Of a stretch of DNA of 50,395 nt, positions 16,385-24,340 are shown one piece after another. The DNA comes from Treponema sp. UBA1747 (GTDB taxonomy: Bacteria; Spirochaetota; Spirochaetia; Treponematales; Treponemataceae), in the NCBI GenBank assembly GCA_002315375.1, contig DCHR01000024.1, positions 36,048 through 86,442 on the forward strand, read 5' to 3'. The stretch's first letter is position 1. Each line of letters opens with the position of its first letter. The position numbers were made by a program, and so were the translations under genes. The notes beneath the pieces are model-generated. The model saw only the letters and a list, made by a program, of their open reading frames with translations. It was not told the origin of the DNA and ran no database searches.

Positions 16385-16974
16385 ATGGATTCTGCTGTTT
16401 TCAAAAAAGACCTTACAGTTCTGACTTCTCTTATTGCAGGCAGAAAGTCTGCGGATGAAATTAAGAAAGCTTATATTGAGATTTCAAAAAAATACCATCC
16501 GGATATGAACGGGAAATCAGAAGAAGAAAAAGCTTTCTGCACTGAATGCATGCGTATAATAAACCAGGTTTATGAGCGTTATGAAAAAGGGATATTCCGG
16601 AACCGGTTGTCCGGAATAGTCGGAAAGAACCTTTCAGATATACGACATATTCAGGGGAAGTTAAGGTTTTTGCTGAATATAATGACTTCCTGTTTAATTA
16701 TGGAAAGGACTGTTATTATGCAGCAAAATCCTTTTATGATAATGATGATAAAATGAAAGATGCCCTCGTTTATATTGAGGAATCCATAAAAGTTCTGGAA
16801 AAATGGTCTACGAAAGATGAACCGCCTGAACGAATTGAACTGGCACAGAATTGTCTGAAAATGGCCCGGGTTTATAAGGGAATGGTGGAGGAACAAATTG
16901 CCAGGTTCAAAAAAACTATGGAAGATGCTCCCTGGGGCGGGCAGTACATGAAGAATGCCGGAATAGACTTGTAA
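16385..16974 (+). pseudogene. DnaJ (J-domain) protein, reading frame broken at about 16588
   Basis: The first frame gives a J-domain with the HPD motif (KKYHPDMNG) and runs correctly to YEK at 16580-16588, then into unrelated, methionine-rich residues and a stop at 16756. The -1 frame, from AGG at 16588, gives a convincing continuation: KRDIPEPVV, FRYTTYSGEVKVF, NYGKDCYYAAKSFYDN, then the helical C-terminus ending NAGIDL at 16974. One gene of about 196 residues is therefore split at GAAAAAGGG. Causes could be a base lost in the A-run (sequencing, phase variation or decay) or -1 frameshifting at the run, which is followed by a hairpin. There is no Shine-Dalgarno site; TAAAAT ends 6 nt before the ATG. 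Confidence 0.8.
16593..16618 (+). other. Hairpin immediately downstream of the DnaJ frame break
   Basis: TATTCCGG (16593-16600) and CCGGAATA (16611-16618) form a perfect 8-bp stem with a 10-nt loop, starting 4 nt after the A5 run (16584-16588) at which the frame changes. Confidence 0.55.
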
Positions 16975-17019
16975 TCGAATTTAATAGTCTCTGAAGAGTT
17001 TCAATGTTATATTGAAAGT

Positions 17020-17898
17020 ATGAATGCCACTATAAAAACTATTGCACCAACGCCGCCTGCCTGGAAAAGAATTGTTTATGTTCTTGCAGGTGCCCTTATT
17101 TTTTCCCTGAATATGAAGTCTTTTGTAAATTTTGCAGGATTGATTCCCGGAGGATTTGCAGGCATTTCGATTCTGATTCAAAGAACCGTTGAGAAACTGA
17201 CTGGTTTTCATATTTCCTATACTGTTCTTTACTGGACCCTTAATGCAGTTCCTGTGTATATAAGTTTTCGTTTCATCGGTAAGAAATTTACTCTTTATTC
17301 ACTTCTGATGATTGTGGTTTCTTCGCTTCTTACAGATTTCCTGCCTGTAATCAATATTACAGAGGATATGCTTTTGTGTGCTGTTTTCGGAGGAATCATT
17401 AACGGCCTTGCAATCACTCTTTGTCTTCTGGCAGATGCTACCAGCGGCGGAACAGATTTCATTGCAATTTTCTTTTCGCGAAAAAAGGGAATTGATATGT
17501 GGAATTATGTATTTGCCATGAATATCTGCGTTCTGGTAATTGCAGGAATAATTTTCGGATTTGAAAAATCCTTGTATTCGATTATTTTCCAGTTTAGTTC
17601 TACTCAGGTTTTGAATATTCTGTACAGGCATTATCAGAAGGTTACACTGCTCATTATTACGGACAAGCCTGATGAACTTTACAAAATCATTAAGGAAACT
17701 ACTAACCATGATGCAACCCGTTTAGTCGGAACCGGATGTTATATGGGAACTGAAAAGACAATGCTTTATACAGTTGTTTCAAGTGATGAGCTTGGGAAAC
17801 TTTCTCAGTTACTTCGTCAGGAGGATGAAAAAGCCTTTATTAATGTTCTGAAGACAAAGGAAATTTACGGAAGATTTTTTACAAGAGTAATGGACTGA
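17020..17898 (+). CDS. YitT family membrane protein
   Basis: 292 residues. The N-terminal ~190 residues have five or six hydrophobic segments, beginning RIVYVLAGALIFSLNMKSF and GLIPGGFAGISI, the usual opening of YitT proteins (DUF161). The soluble C-terminal ~85 residues (KVTLLIITDKPDEL...THDATRLVGTGCYMG-like, then LYTVVSSDELGKL and FINVLKTKEIYGRF) match DUF2179. The family's role is unsettled; transport has been proposed. There is no Shine-Dalgarno site: TATATT (17008-17013) ends 6 nt before the ATG and lies in the TTTCAAT/ATTGAAA palindrome. It is convergent with the HD-GYP gene, ending only 4 nt away. Confidence 0.88.
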   Translation: MNATIKTIAPTPPAWKRIVYVLAGALIFSLNMKSFVNFAGLIPGGFAGISILIQRTVEKLTGFHISYTVLYWTLNAVPVYISFRFIGKKFTLYSLLMIVVSSLLTDFLPVINITEDMLLCAVFGGIINGLAITLCLLADATSGGTDFIAIFFSRKKGIDMWNYVFAMNICVLVIAGIIFGFEKSLYSIIFQFSSTQVLNILYRHYQKVTLLIITDKPDELYKIIKETTNHDATRLVGTGCYMGTEKTMLYTVVSSDELGKLSQLLRQEDEKAFINVLKTKEIYGRFFTRVMD

Positions 17899-17902
17899 TA
17901 GT

Positions 17903-19210
17903 TTAAAGCTCTTCGAGGAAAGCAGTTTCAGGTGAATCAGTTTCATTGATGGTTTCAGACAGGCGGTTTTCTTCATTTTCTGAGATTGAGAACTGTCTGA
18001 GTCTGTAATCTTTATCTTCTTTAATTATCTGCAGCATTATTTTTCCAACTTTAGGATCAAACTGGGTTCCGAGTCCTTTTTCAATTTCGGCGCGGGCTTT
18101 TTCCTGAGGCAGAGGATCCCTGTAACTGCGGTACGAAGTCATTGCATCGTAAGTATCTGCCACTGCAATTATTCTTGCAACGAGAGGAATTTCTTCGCCG
18201 GCAATTCCATAGGGATAACCTGTTCCGTCATAACGTTCATGATGCGAAAGAGCTCCTGCTGAAAGCCTTTTGTATTCTGTGTTTTTTGACATCTGGGTTA
18301 ACAGGCGGAATCCCATGCTCGGATGATTTTTCATTACTTTATATTCTACTTCAGAAAGTTTTCCGTTTTTGTTGATGATATTATTGTCTATTCCGATTTT
18401 TCCCACATCATGCAGAAGTGCTGCATAATAGATTTCCTGAACGGAAAAAGGAGACAGGTTCATCCGGCTTGCAATTTCTTTTGAATATTCAGCAACCCGG
18501 CGGCTGTGACCGCTGGTGTAAAAATCATTTAGTTCAACGGCATTTGAAAGAGCAATAATGGATTCATGTGTTAATGCTCCGATATTTTTCTTTTCAATGC
18601 TGATTTCTTTTGCATAAATGATTGAGTAACCGAAATAGAATAAGGAAATAAGTGTCGGCATAATCTGGGTGGTCAGCTGATTGTCTGAATAAAAGAATCC
18701 CGGGAAAAGAACCGTGAAATATTTGAACACAAAAAATAAAAATGGAATTGATGCAAACTCAACAGTTTTCTGAATTGAACCGTTGAAAAAAGGCAGCTGG
18801 TATTTCCTTAGGGATAAAATAAGAGAAACTGCAAAAAGAACACTGACCAGGGCATAGATAATTGCTGAAACGGTAAAACTGGAAGAGCCGCGCAGGGCAA
18901 GTTCTCCAGCAAACCATCCAAGCTGGCCGGACATATATGCAATGAGGACTGCACAGCAAATATGAAAAAACTTCTTTTTTGTAAGGATTTTGAAAAAAAC
19001 AGCCGGCAGAAAAAAATAAAAAAGTACAAAAAGAATATTTTTTATAAAGTCTCCGAAGAGATTATAAACAACATGGTTTGCCAGAATCGGGAGGACAGGG
19101 AATAAGAGCAGGCTTATATTGTTTTTTTTGCAGGGCTTTTCACCAAGAGAAAATAAGAGAATAATTTCCATACATATAAAAGCAATGAACTGCCCGACGT
19201 AATAAATCAT
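17903..19210 (-). CDS. HD-GYP c-di-GMP phosphodiesterase with N-terminal membrane domain
   Basis: 435 residues. About 200 N-terminal residues form six or seven hydrophobic helices, an uncharacterised membrane sensor. The C-terminal domain is a complete HD-GYP: HSRRVAEYS, HDVGKIGI (His-Asp about residue 266), KNHPSMGFRLL, and HHERYDGTGYP about residue 322, which is the GYP motif, followed by ARIIAVADTYDAMTS and ALRE-like EKARAEIEKG...FDP. All metal-binding positions I can check are present, so hydrolysis of c-di-GMP is likely, opposing the GGDEF protein at 4.7 kb. AAGG lies 7 nt before the ATG and a TATAAT about 28 nt before it. It is divergent from ridA. Confidence 0.92.
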   Translation of the reverse strand: MIYYVGQFIAFICMEIILLFSLGEKPCKKNNISLLLFPVLPILANHVVYNLFGDFIKNILFVLFYFFLPAVFFKILTKKKFFHICCAVLIAYMSGQLGWFAGELALRGSSSFTVSAIIYALVSVLFAVSLILSLRKYQLPFFNGSIQKTVEFASIPFLFFVFKYFTVLFPGFFYSDNQLTTQIMPTLISLFYFGYSIIYAKEISIEKKNIGALTHESIIALSNAVELNDFYTSGHSRRVAEYSKEIASRMNLSPFSVQEIYYAALLHDVGKIGIDNNIINKNGKLSEVEYKVMKNHPSMGFRLLTQMSKNTEYKRLSAGALSHHERYDGTGYPYGIAGEEIPLVARIIAVADTYDAMTSYRSYRDPLPQEKARAEIEKGLGTQFDPKVGKIMLQIIKEDKDYRLRQFSISENEENRLSETINETDSPETAFLEEL

Positions 19211-19293
19211 AAACTGCCTTACTTTTTGTACCTATAAAATTATAACCGTAAAAGTGAAAAATAACAGTAAAAAACGAAATGCAGGAAACAGCG

Positions 19294-19322
19294 TTAAAAA
19301 AATTACATTTCTTTTGTATAAT
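19294..19322 (+). promoter_or_regulatory. Promoter of ridA
   Basis: TTAAAA (19294-19299), a 17-bp spacer and a perfect TATAAT (19317-19322). Predicted start about 19329, giving a leader of about 29 nt that includes GGAGG. Confidence 0.6.
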
Positions 19323-19357
19323 ATGGGAATGGAATGTATTCCTTTGGAGGATTTATT

Positions 19358-19729
19358 ATGACACAGATTTCAACACCAAATGCACCTAAAGCTATAGGTC
19401 CTTACTCGCAGGGTTTTATTTCAAATGGACTGGTTTTTACTTCCGGACAGATTCCTGCAGATCCTGAAAGCGGAGCAATTGTCGGTGAAAAAATCGCTGA
19501 ACAGACTGAACGTGCATGTAAAAATGTTATTGCCGTTCTGGAGGCCGGCGGAAGTTCAGCAGAAAAAGTAATTAAGACTACCTGCTTCCTTGCGGATATG
19601 AATGATTTTGCAGATTTTAATGCGGTATATGAAAAATATTTTACCGGGAAACCTGCCAGAAGCTGTGTAGCAGTAAAGACTCTTCCAAAGAATGTTCTTT
19701 GCGAAATAGAGGCTGTGGCTGAATTATAA
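19358..19729 (+). CDS. ridA: RidA family reactive enamine/imine deaminase
   Basis: 123 residues from the ATG at 19358, chosen for GGAGG 8 nt upstream. The protein is typical in length and motif: PKAIGPYSQG, VFTSGQIPADPESG, TERACKNVIAVLEAGG, TTCFLADMNDFADFNAVYEKYF, and PARSCVAVKTLPK with the catalytic Arg, ending IEAVAEL. RidA hydrolyses 2-aminoacrylate and related intermediates released by PLP enzymes, protecting other PLP enzymes. A GNAT gene follows 24 nt later, so both may be co-transcribed. Confidence 0.95.
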   Translation: MTQISTPNAPKAIGPYSQGFISNGLVFTSGQIPADPESGAIVGEKIAEQTERACKNVIAVLEAGGSSAEKVIKTTCFLADMNDFADFNAVYEKYFTGKPARSCVAVKTLPKNVLCEIEAVAEL

Positions 19730-19753
19730 TTTTAATAATTCCCGGGTAATAAA

Positions 19754-20278
19754 ATGACAGATTATAAAATCAGACCTGTAGCCGAAGCTGATGCAGAAAG
19801 ACTTCTGGAAATTTATTCTTATTATATAAAAGAAACAGCGGTTACTTTTGAATGGGAAGTTCCGTCACTTCAGGAATTCCAGGAAAGGATAAAAAAAATA
19901 AGTTCAAAGTTTCCATATCTTGTGTGTGAAAAAACGAACGGAAAAATAACCGGTTATGTTTATGCATCCAGTTTCAGTGAAAGAAAAGCCTACGACTGGA
20001 CAGTTGAAACTTCAATTTACCTTGATAAAGACGAAAGACGGGCAGGGACTGGAAGGGCTCTTTATGAAGAGCTCGAAAAAGAGTTGATGAAAAAAGGCAT
20101 AGTAAATCTTCTTGCAAAAATCGCCTGGAGCGAAAAAGAAGATGAGTACATTACTCATGACAGTGTTCTCTTTCACGAGAAAATGAATTACCAGCATGCC
20201 GGTGTACTGAAAGAAATCGGCATGAAATTCGGAAAATGGTATGACATTGTAATGATGGTAAAGAAACTCTATGTTTGA
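19754..20278 (+). CDS. GNAT N-acetyltransferase, phosphinothricin-acetyltransferase-like
   Basis: 174 residues. The opening IRPVAEADAERLLEIYSYYI, the substrate-loop TAVTFEWEVPS, ITGYVYASSFSERKAYDWTVETSIYL and the acetyl-CoA-binding DERRAGTGRALYEELEKEL match the PAT/YncA subgroup, which acetylates small amines such as phosphinothricin, methionine sulfoximine or sulfone. The late segment HEKMNYQHAGVLKEIGMKFGKW, typical of the group, is intact. There is no strong Shine-Dalgarno site. It probably follows ridA on the same transcript. Its last codon and TGA stop sit at the very edge of the downstream foldback element, as in the epimerase gene. Confidence 0.88.
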   Translation: MTDYKIRPVAEADAERLLEIYSYYIKETAVTFEWEVPSLQEFQERIKKISSKFPYLVCEKTNGKITGYVYASSFSERKAYDWTVETSIYLDKDERRAGTGRALYEELEKELMKKGIVNLLAKIAWSEKEDEYITHDSVLFHEKMNYQHAGVLKEIGMKFGKWYDIVMMVKKLYV

Positions 20279-20473
20279 ATTAAACGAACTTTAAATTTTA
20301 ATTCTCAAAAAATTACGCGAGGGAAAAGAAGCGTGTCATTGGCAGGGTTCTGACGACGGCTGAATAGTTTCTTTGCCGTCGTCAGCAGCCAGCGACGCTA
20401 GCTAGCGTTGACAATGACCGCTTTTTGACCGTGAGTAATTTTTGAAGATTGTTATTAAAATGTTTGTTTAATT
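20278..20473. repeat. Foldback element copy C with CTAGCTAGC core
   Basis: Imperfect arms begin AATTAAACGAAC (20278-20289) and end GTTTGTTTAATT (20462-20473); AAAAATTAC (20308-20316) pairs with GTAATTTTT (20435-20443). Inside is a perfect 11-bp hairpin CTGACGACGGC (20350-20360) / GCCGTCGTCAG (20375-20385). CAGCGACGCTAGCTAGCGTT (20390-20409) is the exact reverse complement of the core of copy A. It has no ORF. It fills most of the 417-bp gap between the GNAT and TetR genes; the rest is the TetR promoter and leader. Confidence 0.75.
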
Positions 20474-20500
20474 AAAGCGTAGATTTTTTTTTCAAAGTCC

Positions 20501-20529
20501 TTGACTGGTGAACGTTTATTCACTATTAT
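20501..20529 (+). promoter_or_regulatory. Promoter of the TetR-family gene
   Basis: TTGACT (20501-20506), an exact 17-bp spacer and TATTAT (20524-20529). The first operator palindrome fills the spacer completely. Confidence 0.8.
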
Positions 20530-20555
20530 TAAGTAGCTGGTGAATGATTATTCAC
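20508..20555. promoter_or_regulatory. Paired TetR operators
   Basis: Two 16-bp palindromes, GTGAACGTTTATTCAC (20508-20523) and GTGAATGATTATTCAC (20540-20555), are almost identical and start 32 bp apart (about three helical turns). The first lies between -35 and -10, the second over the early transcribed region. This is classic autorepressor architecture, inferred from position. Confidence 0.8.
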
Positions 20556-20620
20556 TTTTTGTTTGTTTTTCCTCTTTGAACATAAACCAGTTTGCTTTAC
20601 ATTGGAGAGTGTAAGCTTTA

Positions 20621-20665
20621 GACAGCGCCCTGTTGTTTGGGATTTCCCGGATGACAGGGCGTGTC
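20621..20665 (+). other. Strong hairpin in the TetR gene leader
   Basis: GACAGCGCCCTGT (20621-20633) pairs with ACAGGGCGTGTC (20654-20665) apart from one bulged base, with a 20-nt loop. It lies in the roughly 160-nt untranslated leader, ending 30 nt before the ATG. There is no T-run. Confidence 0.55.
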
Positions 20666-20695
20666 TGTTTATTCTATACTTTAGCAGGAGCCTTT

Positions 20696-21310
20696 ATGGA
20701 AAGCACGAAAGAAAGATTTCTTTTTGAAGCAATGCGCCTTTTCGGTGAACGCGGATATGATTCTGTAAGTATGAAAGATCTTGCAAAAGCTGTTGGTGTA
20801 GTTCCTTCTGCATTATACAAGCATTATTCCAGCAAAAAAGCTTTATACGATGAAATTATTGTTGAATATAGGGAAGGTTATGTTCGCAATATGCAGCGGT
20901 TAAAGGTTGACTATGCGGAGCATCCTGAAGAAAAAGAAAAGCTTATTGAAATGACCGAAGACGAACAGATTGAACGGGCTCAAGGGCTTTTATATAACGC
21001 TTTGCATCATCCCTGGGCCAATGCTTTCAGAAAGTTTATGACTGTAGAACAGTATCATAATAAAGAACTGGCTGAAATTTATGATAAAACTTACTATAAG
21101 GACCAGGTATGGCAGCATGGTGCTTTTTTCCGAGTTCTTATGGATGCCGGGAAAATGAAAGAGGGAAATGAATATCTTCTGGCATTCCAATATATTTCTC
21201 CAATCAGTCTTCTTATTTGTATGTGTGACCGTGAGCCCGATAAAGAAGAATGGGCCATGGAAGAAATCGAAAAACATGTAAAAGAATTCAACAGAAATTA
21301 CCGTATCTGA
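20696..21310 (+). CDS. TetR/AcrR family transcriptional regulator
   Basis: 204 residues from the ATG at 20696, chosen for AGGAG 6 nt upstream; an upstream in-frame extension is untranslated leader. The N-terminal DNA-binding domain is clear: FLFEAMRLFGERGYDSVSMKDLAKAVGVVPSALYKHYSSKKALYDEI, a helix-turn-helix ending in the family's YxHFxxKxxL-type motif (here YKHYSSKKAL). The C-terminal ligand domain is not assignable. Two matching palindromes in its own promoter indicate autoregulation. The immediate target besides itself may be the downstream secreted protein gene, which starts 111 nt after its stop. Confidence 0.9.
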   Translation: MESTKERFLFEAMRLFGERGYDSVSMKDLAKAVGVVPSALYKHYSSKKALYDEIIVEYREGYVRNMQRLKVDYAEHPEEKEKLIEMTEDEQIERAQGLLYNALHHPWANAFRKFMTVEQYHNKELAEIYDKTYYKDQVWQHGAFFRVLMDAGKMKEGNEYLLAFQYISPISLLICMCDREPDKEEWAMEEIEKHVKEFNRNYRI

Positions 21311-21421
21311 TTTTTTATTGATTCTCTTTATTTTCTTTTCTACATTTTATTGTTAAAGATTCTTTCGACAACTATTTCCGTAAAAGAAAAATTTTTGTTA
21401 TTATATCTGCAGGGGACGAGA

Positions 21422-22438
21422 ATGAAAAAAGTATTTTATGCGTTGATTTTTCTGTTGTGTATCTCAGCAGGCGCATTCCCGGAAATAACTCTGGTTGGGG
21501 AAACCCATGGCATTGAAAATATATATAACGAAGAACTGAAACTTTACCGTGATTTTTATAAGAACGGTGGACGACACTACTTTTTTGAAATCGGTTACAA
21601 TACAGCCCAGCTTTTGAACTTCTGGATGAACCGTGAAGGAAATGAACTCCTGGATGTTATTCATGGTAACTGGAGTGGAACCCTAAGCGGCGGAGAATTT
21701 ACCTATAATTTTCTGCTTGCCATAAAAAAAGAATTTCCTGAAACAGTATTCCACGGAATTGATGTAGAGCATCAGTTCAAAACAAACGGAATGATTTATC
21801 TGGATTATCTTGAAAGAAACGGTTTGCAGGGGTCCAAAAGATATGACCGCGCTATGGAAAGCATAAAGCAGGGAAAGAATTTTTATTCCAAAAAAAACGG
21901 CGACCGTTACAGAGAAAAATGTCTTACAGAAAATTTCCTGCGTGAATATGAATCGGTAAAAGGTGAGGACGTTTTTGGAGTTTTCGGAAGTGTTCACACT
22001 GCAAAGAGCGTTACTGGACGCGGTTCTTTTGCAACAATGGGAATGAATCTTCTGAAAGCGGGACTTGATTATAACGAGTTCAATCTTTCAGACATGATAT
22101 GGAAAAAGTCCCCTGACCATATTATAAATCTGCGAATTAACGGCATCAGTTATCGTGCAGGATATTACGGTACTCAGAGTTTAAGGGGAATGAAAGAATT
22201 TGATTCCAGAGATTTTTATGTTCTTCTTAATTCTTCAATAACAGAATTGAACAGCCATGGAAGAAAATTCAAAAAAACAGGGAACTATCTTCCTCAGGGA
22301 AATTTCCCTATGAAGCTGGAAGAAGGCAAAGTATACGTTCTGGATTACTTTTATACTGATGGCACGATGGAATCGGAAATCCATATTTGTGACGGGAAAA
22401 GAAAAGACGGTCAGCTTGTAACTTATCAGGTAAGATAA
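21422..22438 (+). CDS. Secreted ETHG-motif protein, distant erythromycin-esterase/ChaN-like
   Basis: 338 residues from the ATG at 21422 (GGGGACGAG just upstream). The N-terminus MKKVFYALIFLLCISAGAFP is a signal peptide. The mature protein opens with ITLVGETHGIENIYNEEL, followed by FFEIGY, FHGIDVEHQ and later VFGVFGSVHTAKS; this spacing of GE.HG, an acidic FE.G strand and a late G.H resembles the erythromycin-esterase/ChaN/Tiki group, whose members are hydrolases or haem-binding proteins. The relationship is distant and function is unproven. It lies downstream of the TetR gene and may be under it. An intrinsic terminator follows. Confidence 0.65.
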   Translation: MKKVFYALIFLLCISAGAFPEITLVGETHGIENIYNEELKLYRDFYKNGGRHYFFEIGYNTAQLLNFWMNREGNELLDVIHGNWSGTLSGGEFTYNFLLAIKKEFPETVFHGIDVEHQFKTNGMIYLDYLERNGLQGSKRYDRAMESIKQGKNFYSKKNGDRYREKCLTENFLREYESVKGEDVFGVFGSVHTAKSVTGRGSFATMGMNLLKAGLDYNEFNLSDMIWKKSPDHIINLRINGISYRAGYYGTQSLRGMKEFDSRDFYVLLNSSITELNSHGRKFKKTGNYLPQGNFPMKLEEGKVYVLDYFYTDGTMESEIHICDGKRKDGQLVTYQVR

Positions 22439-22473
22439 AATCAGATTAAATTTAATTCATTAATAAATAAGAA

Positions 22474-22520
22474 AGCCTTCCGGTTCAGTAAAAGAAACTG
22501 AATCAGAAGGCTCTTTTTTT
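22474..22520. terminator. Intrinsic terminator between the ETHG gene and the phosphohexomutase
   Basis: AGCCTTC (22474-22480) / GAAGGCT (22506-22512) plus an inner GGTTCAGT/ACTGAATC stem with one bulge, followed by CTTTTTTT. It clearly serves the plus-strand gene and lies between convergent ends. Confidence 0.85.
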
Positions 22521-22550
22521 ATAGTCTTTGATTATTCAGACTGTTTTGAA

Positions 22551-24320
22551 TTATGCATTTGCAAGAATGTTTTTAATATCTGCTTCGATTGCATCACAAA
22601 GGGCAGCAGATTCTTTCTTAGCAGCAGCAAGGTCGCCACCGTTTACAGGAGTACGAGAGTTTACATAGAACTTGATCTTTGGTTCTGTTCCAGATGGACG
22701 GGCAGAAATAATTGTGCCGCCTTCCAGGAAGAACTGAAGAACATTTGATTTTGGAAGTCCGTATGGGGTTTTTGCTGCAGGATTTGCAGGATCATATTCA
22801 ACTGATTCCTGTACGTCGCGGATTTTTTCAACTCTTTTTCCTGCCAGAGTTTTGAGTCCTTCTGTACGGAGTTTGGCCATAATGCCTTTCATTGTTTCAA
22901 CACCTGTAGAACCCAGGAATTCCTGGCTGATTGCGCGGTCTTCAAAGAATCCGTGTTCCTTGTAAAGGTCATCCAGGTGTTCAAGAATTGATTTGCCCTG
23001 GCTTGCCCAGTACATTGTCATTTCAGCACACATAGCAGCTGCTGAAACTCCGTCTTTGTCCATAACGTCTTTTTCAACTTTGTATCCGTATGATTCTTCC
23101 AGACCGAATACATAGTTCTTTGTGCCTTTAGCTTCAAAGTCTGCTTCAACTGCAGCAATCCATTTGAAACCTGTAAGACATTCCATCATTTCTGCACCGT
23201 AAGCTTTACAGATGTAGTCACCGAATGGTGAAGTAACGATAGAACGGATTACTGTTGGGTTAGATGGCATTGTTCCGAATTCTTTTCTTGAAAGAAGAAT
23301 GTAGTCCATAAGAAGGGCACCCATCTGGTTTCCTGAAAGAAGAACCCAGTTTCCGTCTTTGTCAGGGAATGCTGTTCCGAAGCGGTCAGCATCAGGGTCT
23401 GTAGCCATAACACATGAAGCATTTTCTTTTTTGGCCAGTTCTACGGCCAGAGTAAGGGCTGGTTTTTCTTCTGGATTTGGTTTTACAACTGTAGGGAAGT
23501 TTCCGTCCGGTTCAATCTGTTCCGGAACAGAAATAACGTTGAGTCCCAGGTCGCCCAGAACTTTTGTTACATGCATACCGCCGGTTCCGTGGAGTGGTGT
23601 GTATACGATTTTTACGTCTTTTGCACGTTCTTTGATAAGGTCAGGACGGAAAAGTTCTTTTTTACACATTTCCCAGAATGGTTCATCAATTACTTTGTCA
23701 ATGATTACAAGTTTTTCTGATTCAATGGCTTCAAGTCTTGTCATTGTTTTTACAGAAGTAACTTTGTTTACTTCTTCAATGATTCCAACATCATGTGGTT
23801 CAATAACCTGAGCACCGTCATTCCAGTATGCTTTGTAACCGTTGTACATGCGTGGGTTATGAGAAGCAGTAACTACAACACCTGTATCTGCTCCCAGTTT
23901 GCGAATTGCATAAGAAAGTTCAGGAGTAGGGCGGAGTCCGGAGAAAAGATATGCTTTAATTCCGTTGGCGGCGAAAATCAGAGCAGTTGCTTCACCGAAA
24001 ACATCAGAGTTCAGACGTGAGTCGTAGGCAACTACTGCAGAAAGAGTTCCTGCTTTTGCTTTTTCAGGCATTGCTTTGATAAGGTAGTTTGCAAGTCCCT
24101 GTGTTGCCAGGTTGATTTCGAGAGTGTTCATGCGGTTTGTTCCACCACCCATAACACCACGAAGGCCACCGGTTCCGAATTCCAGTGTGCGATAGAAACG
24201 ATCTTCCAGTTCCTTATAGTCTTCTTTTGCAACAAGTTCTTTTACTTCGTTTGCAAATCTTTCGTCTTTTTCCTGTGCAATGTAATCCTGTGCACGTTTC
24301 AGGATTTCTTCATTTGTCAT
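22551..24320 (-). CDS. Phosphoglucomutase/phosphomannomutase (alpha-D-phosphohexomutase)
   Basis: 589 residues; AGGAG lies 6 nt before the ATG. It has the four-domain hexomutase pattern: GTGGLRGVMGGGTNRMN at the N-terminus, the phosphoserine loop VVTASHNPRMYNGYKAYW, the metal loop ATDPDADRFG, the sugar loop GLEESYGYKV, and the C-terminal phosphate loop RPSGTEPKIKFY. It is of the long PGM2-like subgroup that interconverts glucose-1- and glucose-6-phosphate. It is last in a minus-strand operon, 20 nt after a second, distinct hexomutase. With GalT at 46 kb it completes galactose entry to glycolysis. Confidence 0.93.
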   Translation of the reverse strand: MTNEEILKRAQDYIAQEKDERFANEVKELVAKEDYKELEDRFYRTLEFGTGGLRGVMGGGTNRMNTLEINLATQGLANYLIKAMPEKAKAGTLSAVVAYDSRLNSDVFGEATALIFAANGIKAYLFSGLRPTPELSYAIRKLGADTGVVVTASHNPRMYNGYKAYWNDGAQVIEPHDVGIIEEVNKVTSVKTMTRLEAIESEKLVIIDKVIDEPFWEMCKKELFRPDLIKERAKDVKIVYTPLHGTGGMHVTKVLGDLGLNVISVPEQIEPDGNFPTVVKPNPEEKPALTLAVELAKKENASCVMATDPDADRFGTAFPDKDGNWVLLSGNQMGALLMDYILLSRKEFGTMPSNPTVIRSIVTSPFGDYICKAYGAEMMECLTGFKWIAAVEADFEAKGTKNYVFGLEESYGYKVEKDVMDKDGVSAAAMCAEMTMYWASQGKSILEHLDDLYKEHGFFEDRAISQEFLGSTGVETMKGIMAKLRTEGLKTLAGKRVEKIRDVQESVEYDPANPAAKTPYGLPKSNVLQFFLEGGTIISARPSGTEPKIKFYVNSRTPVNGGDLAAAKKESAALCDAIEADIKNILANA

Positions 24321-24340
24321 ATTTTTCTCCTAATATAGGG

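Noticed and set aside
16753..16974. Independent small gene of 73 codons
   Set aside because: Protein-like sequence continues in the same frame far upstream of its ATG (to about 16588), so it is the rest of the DnaJ gene.
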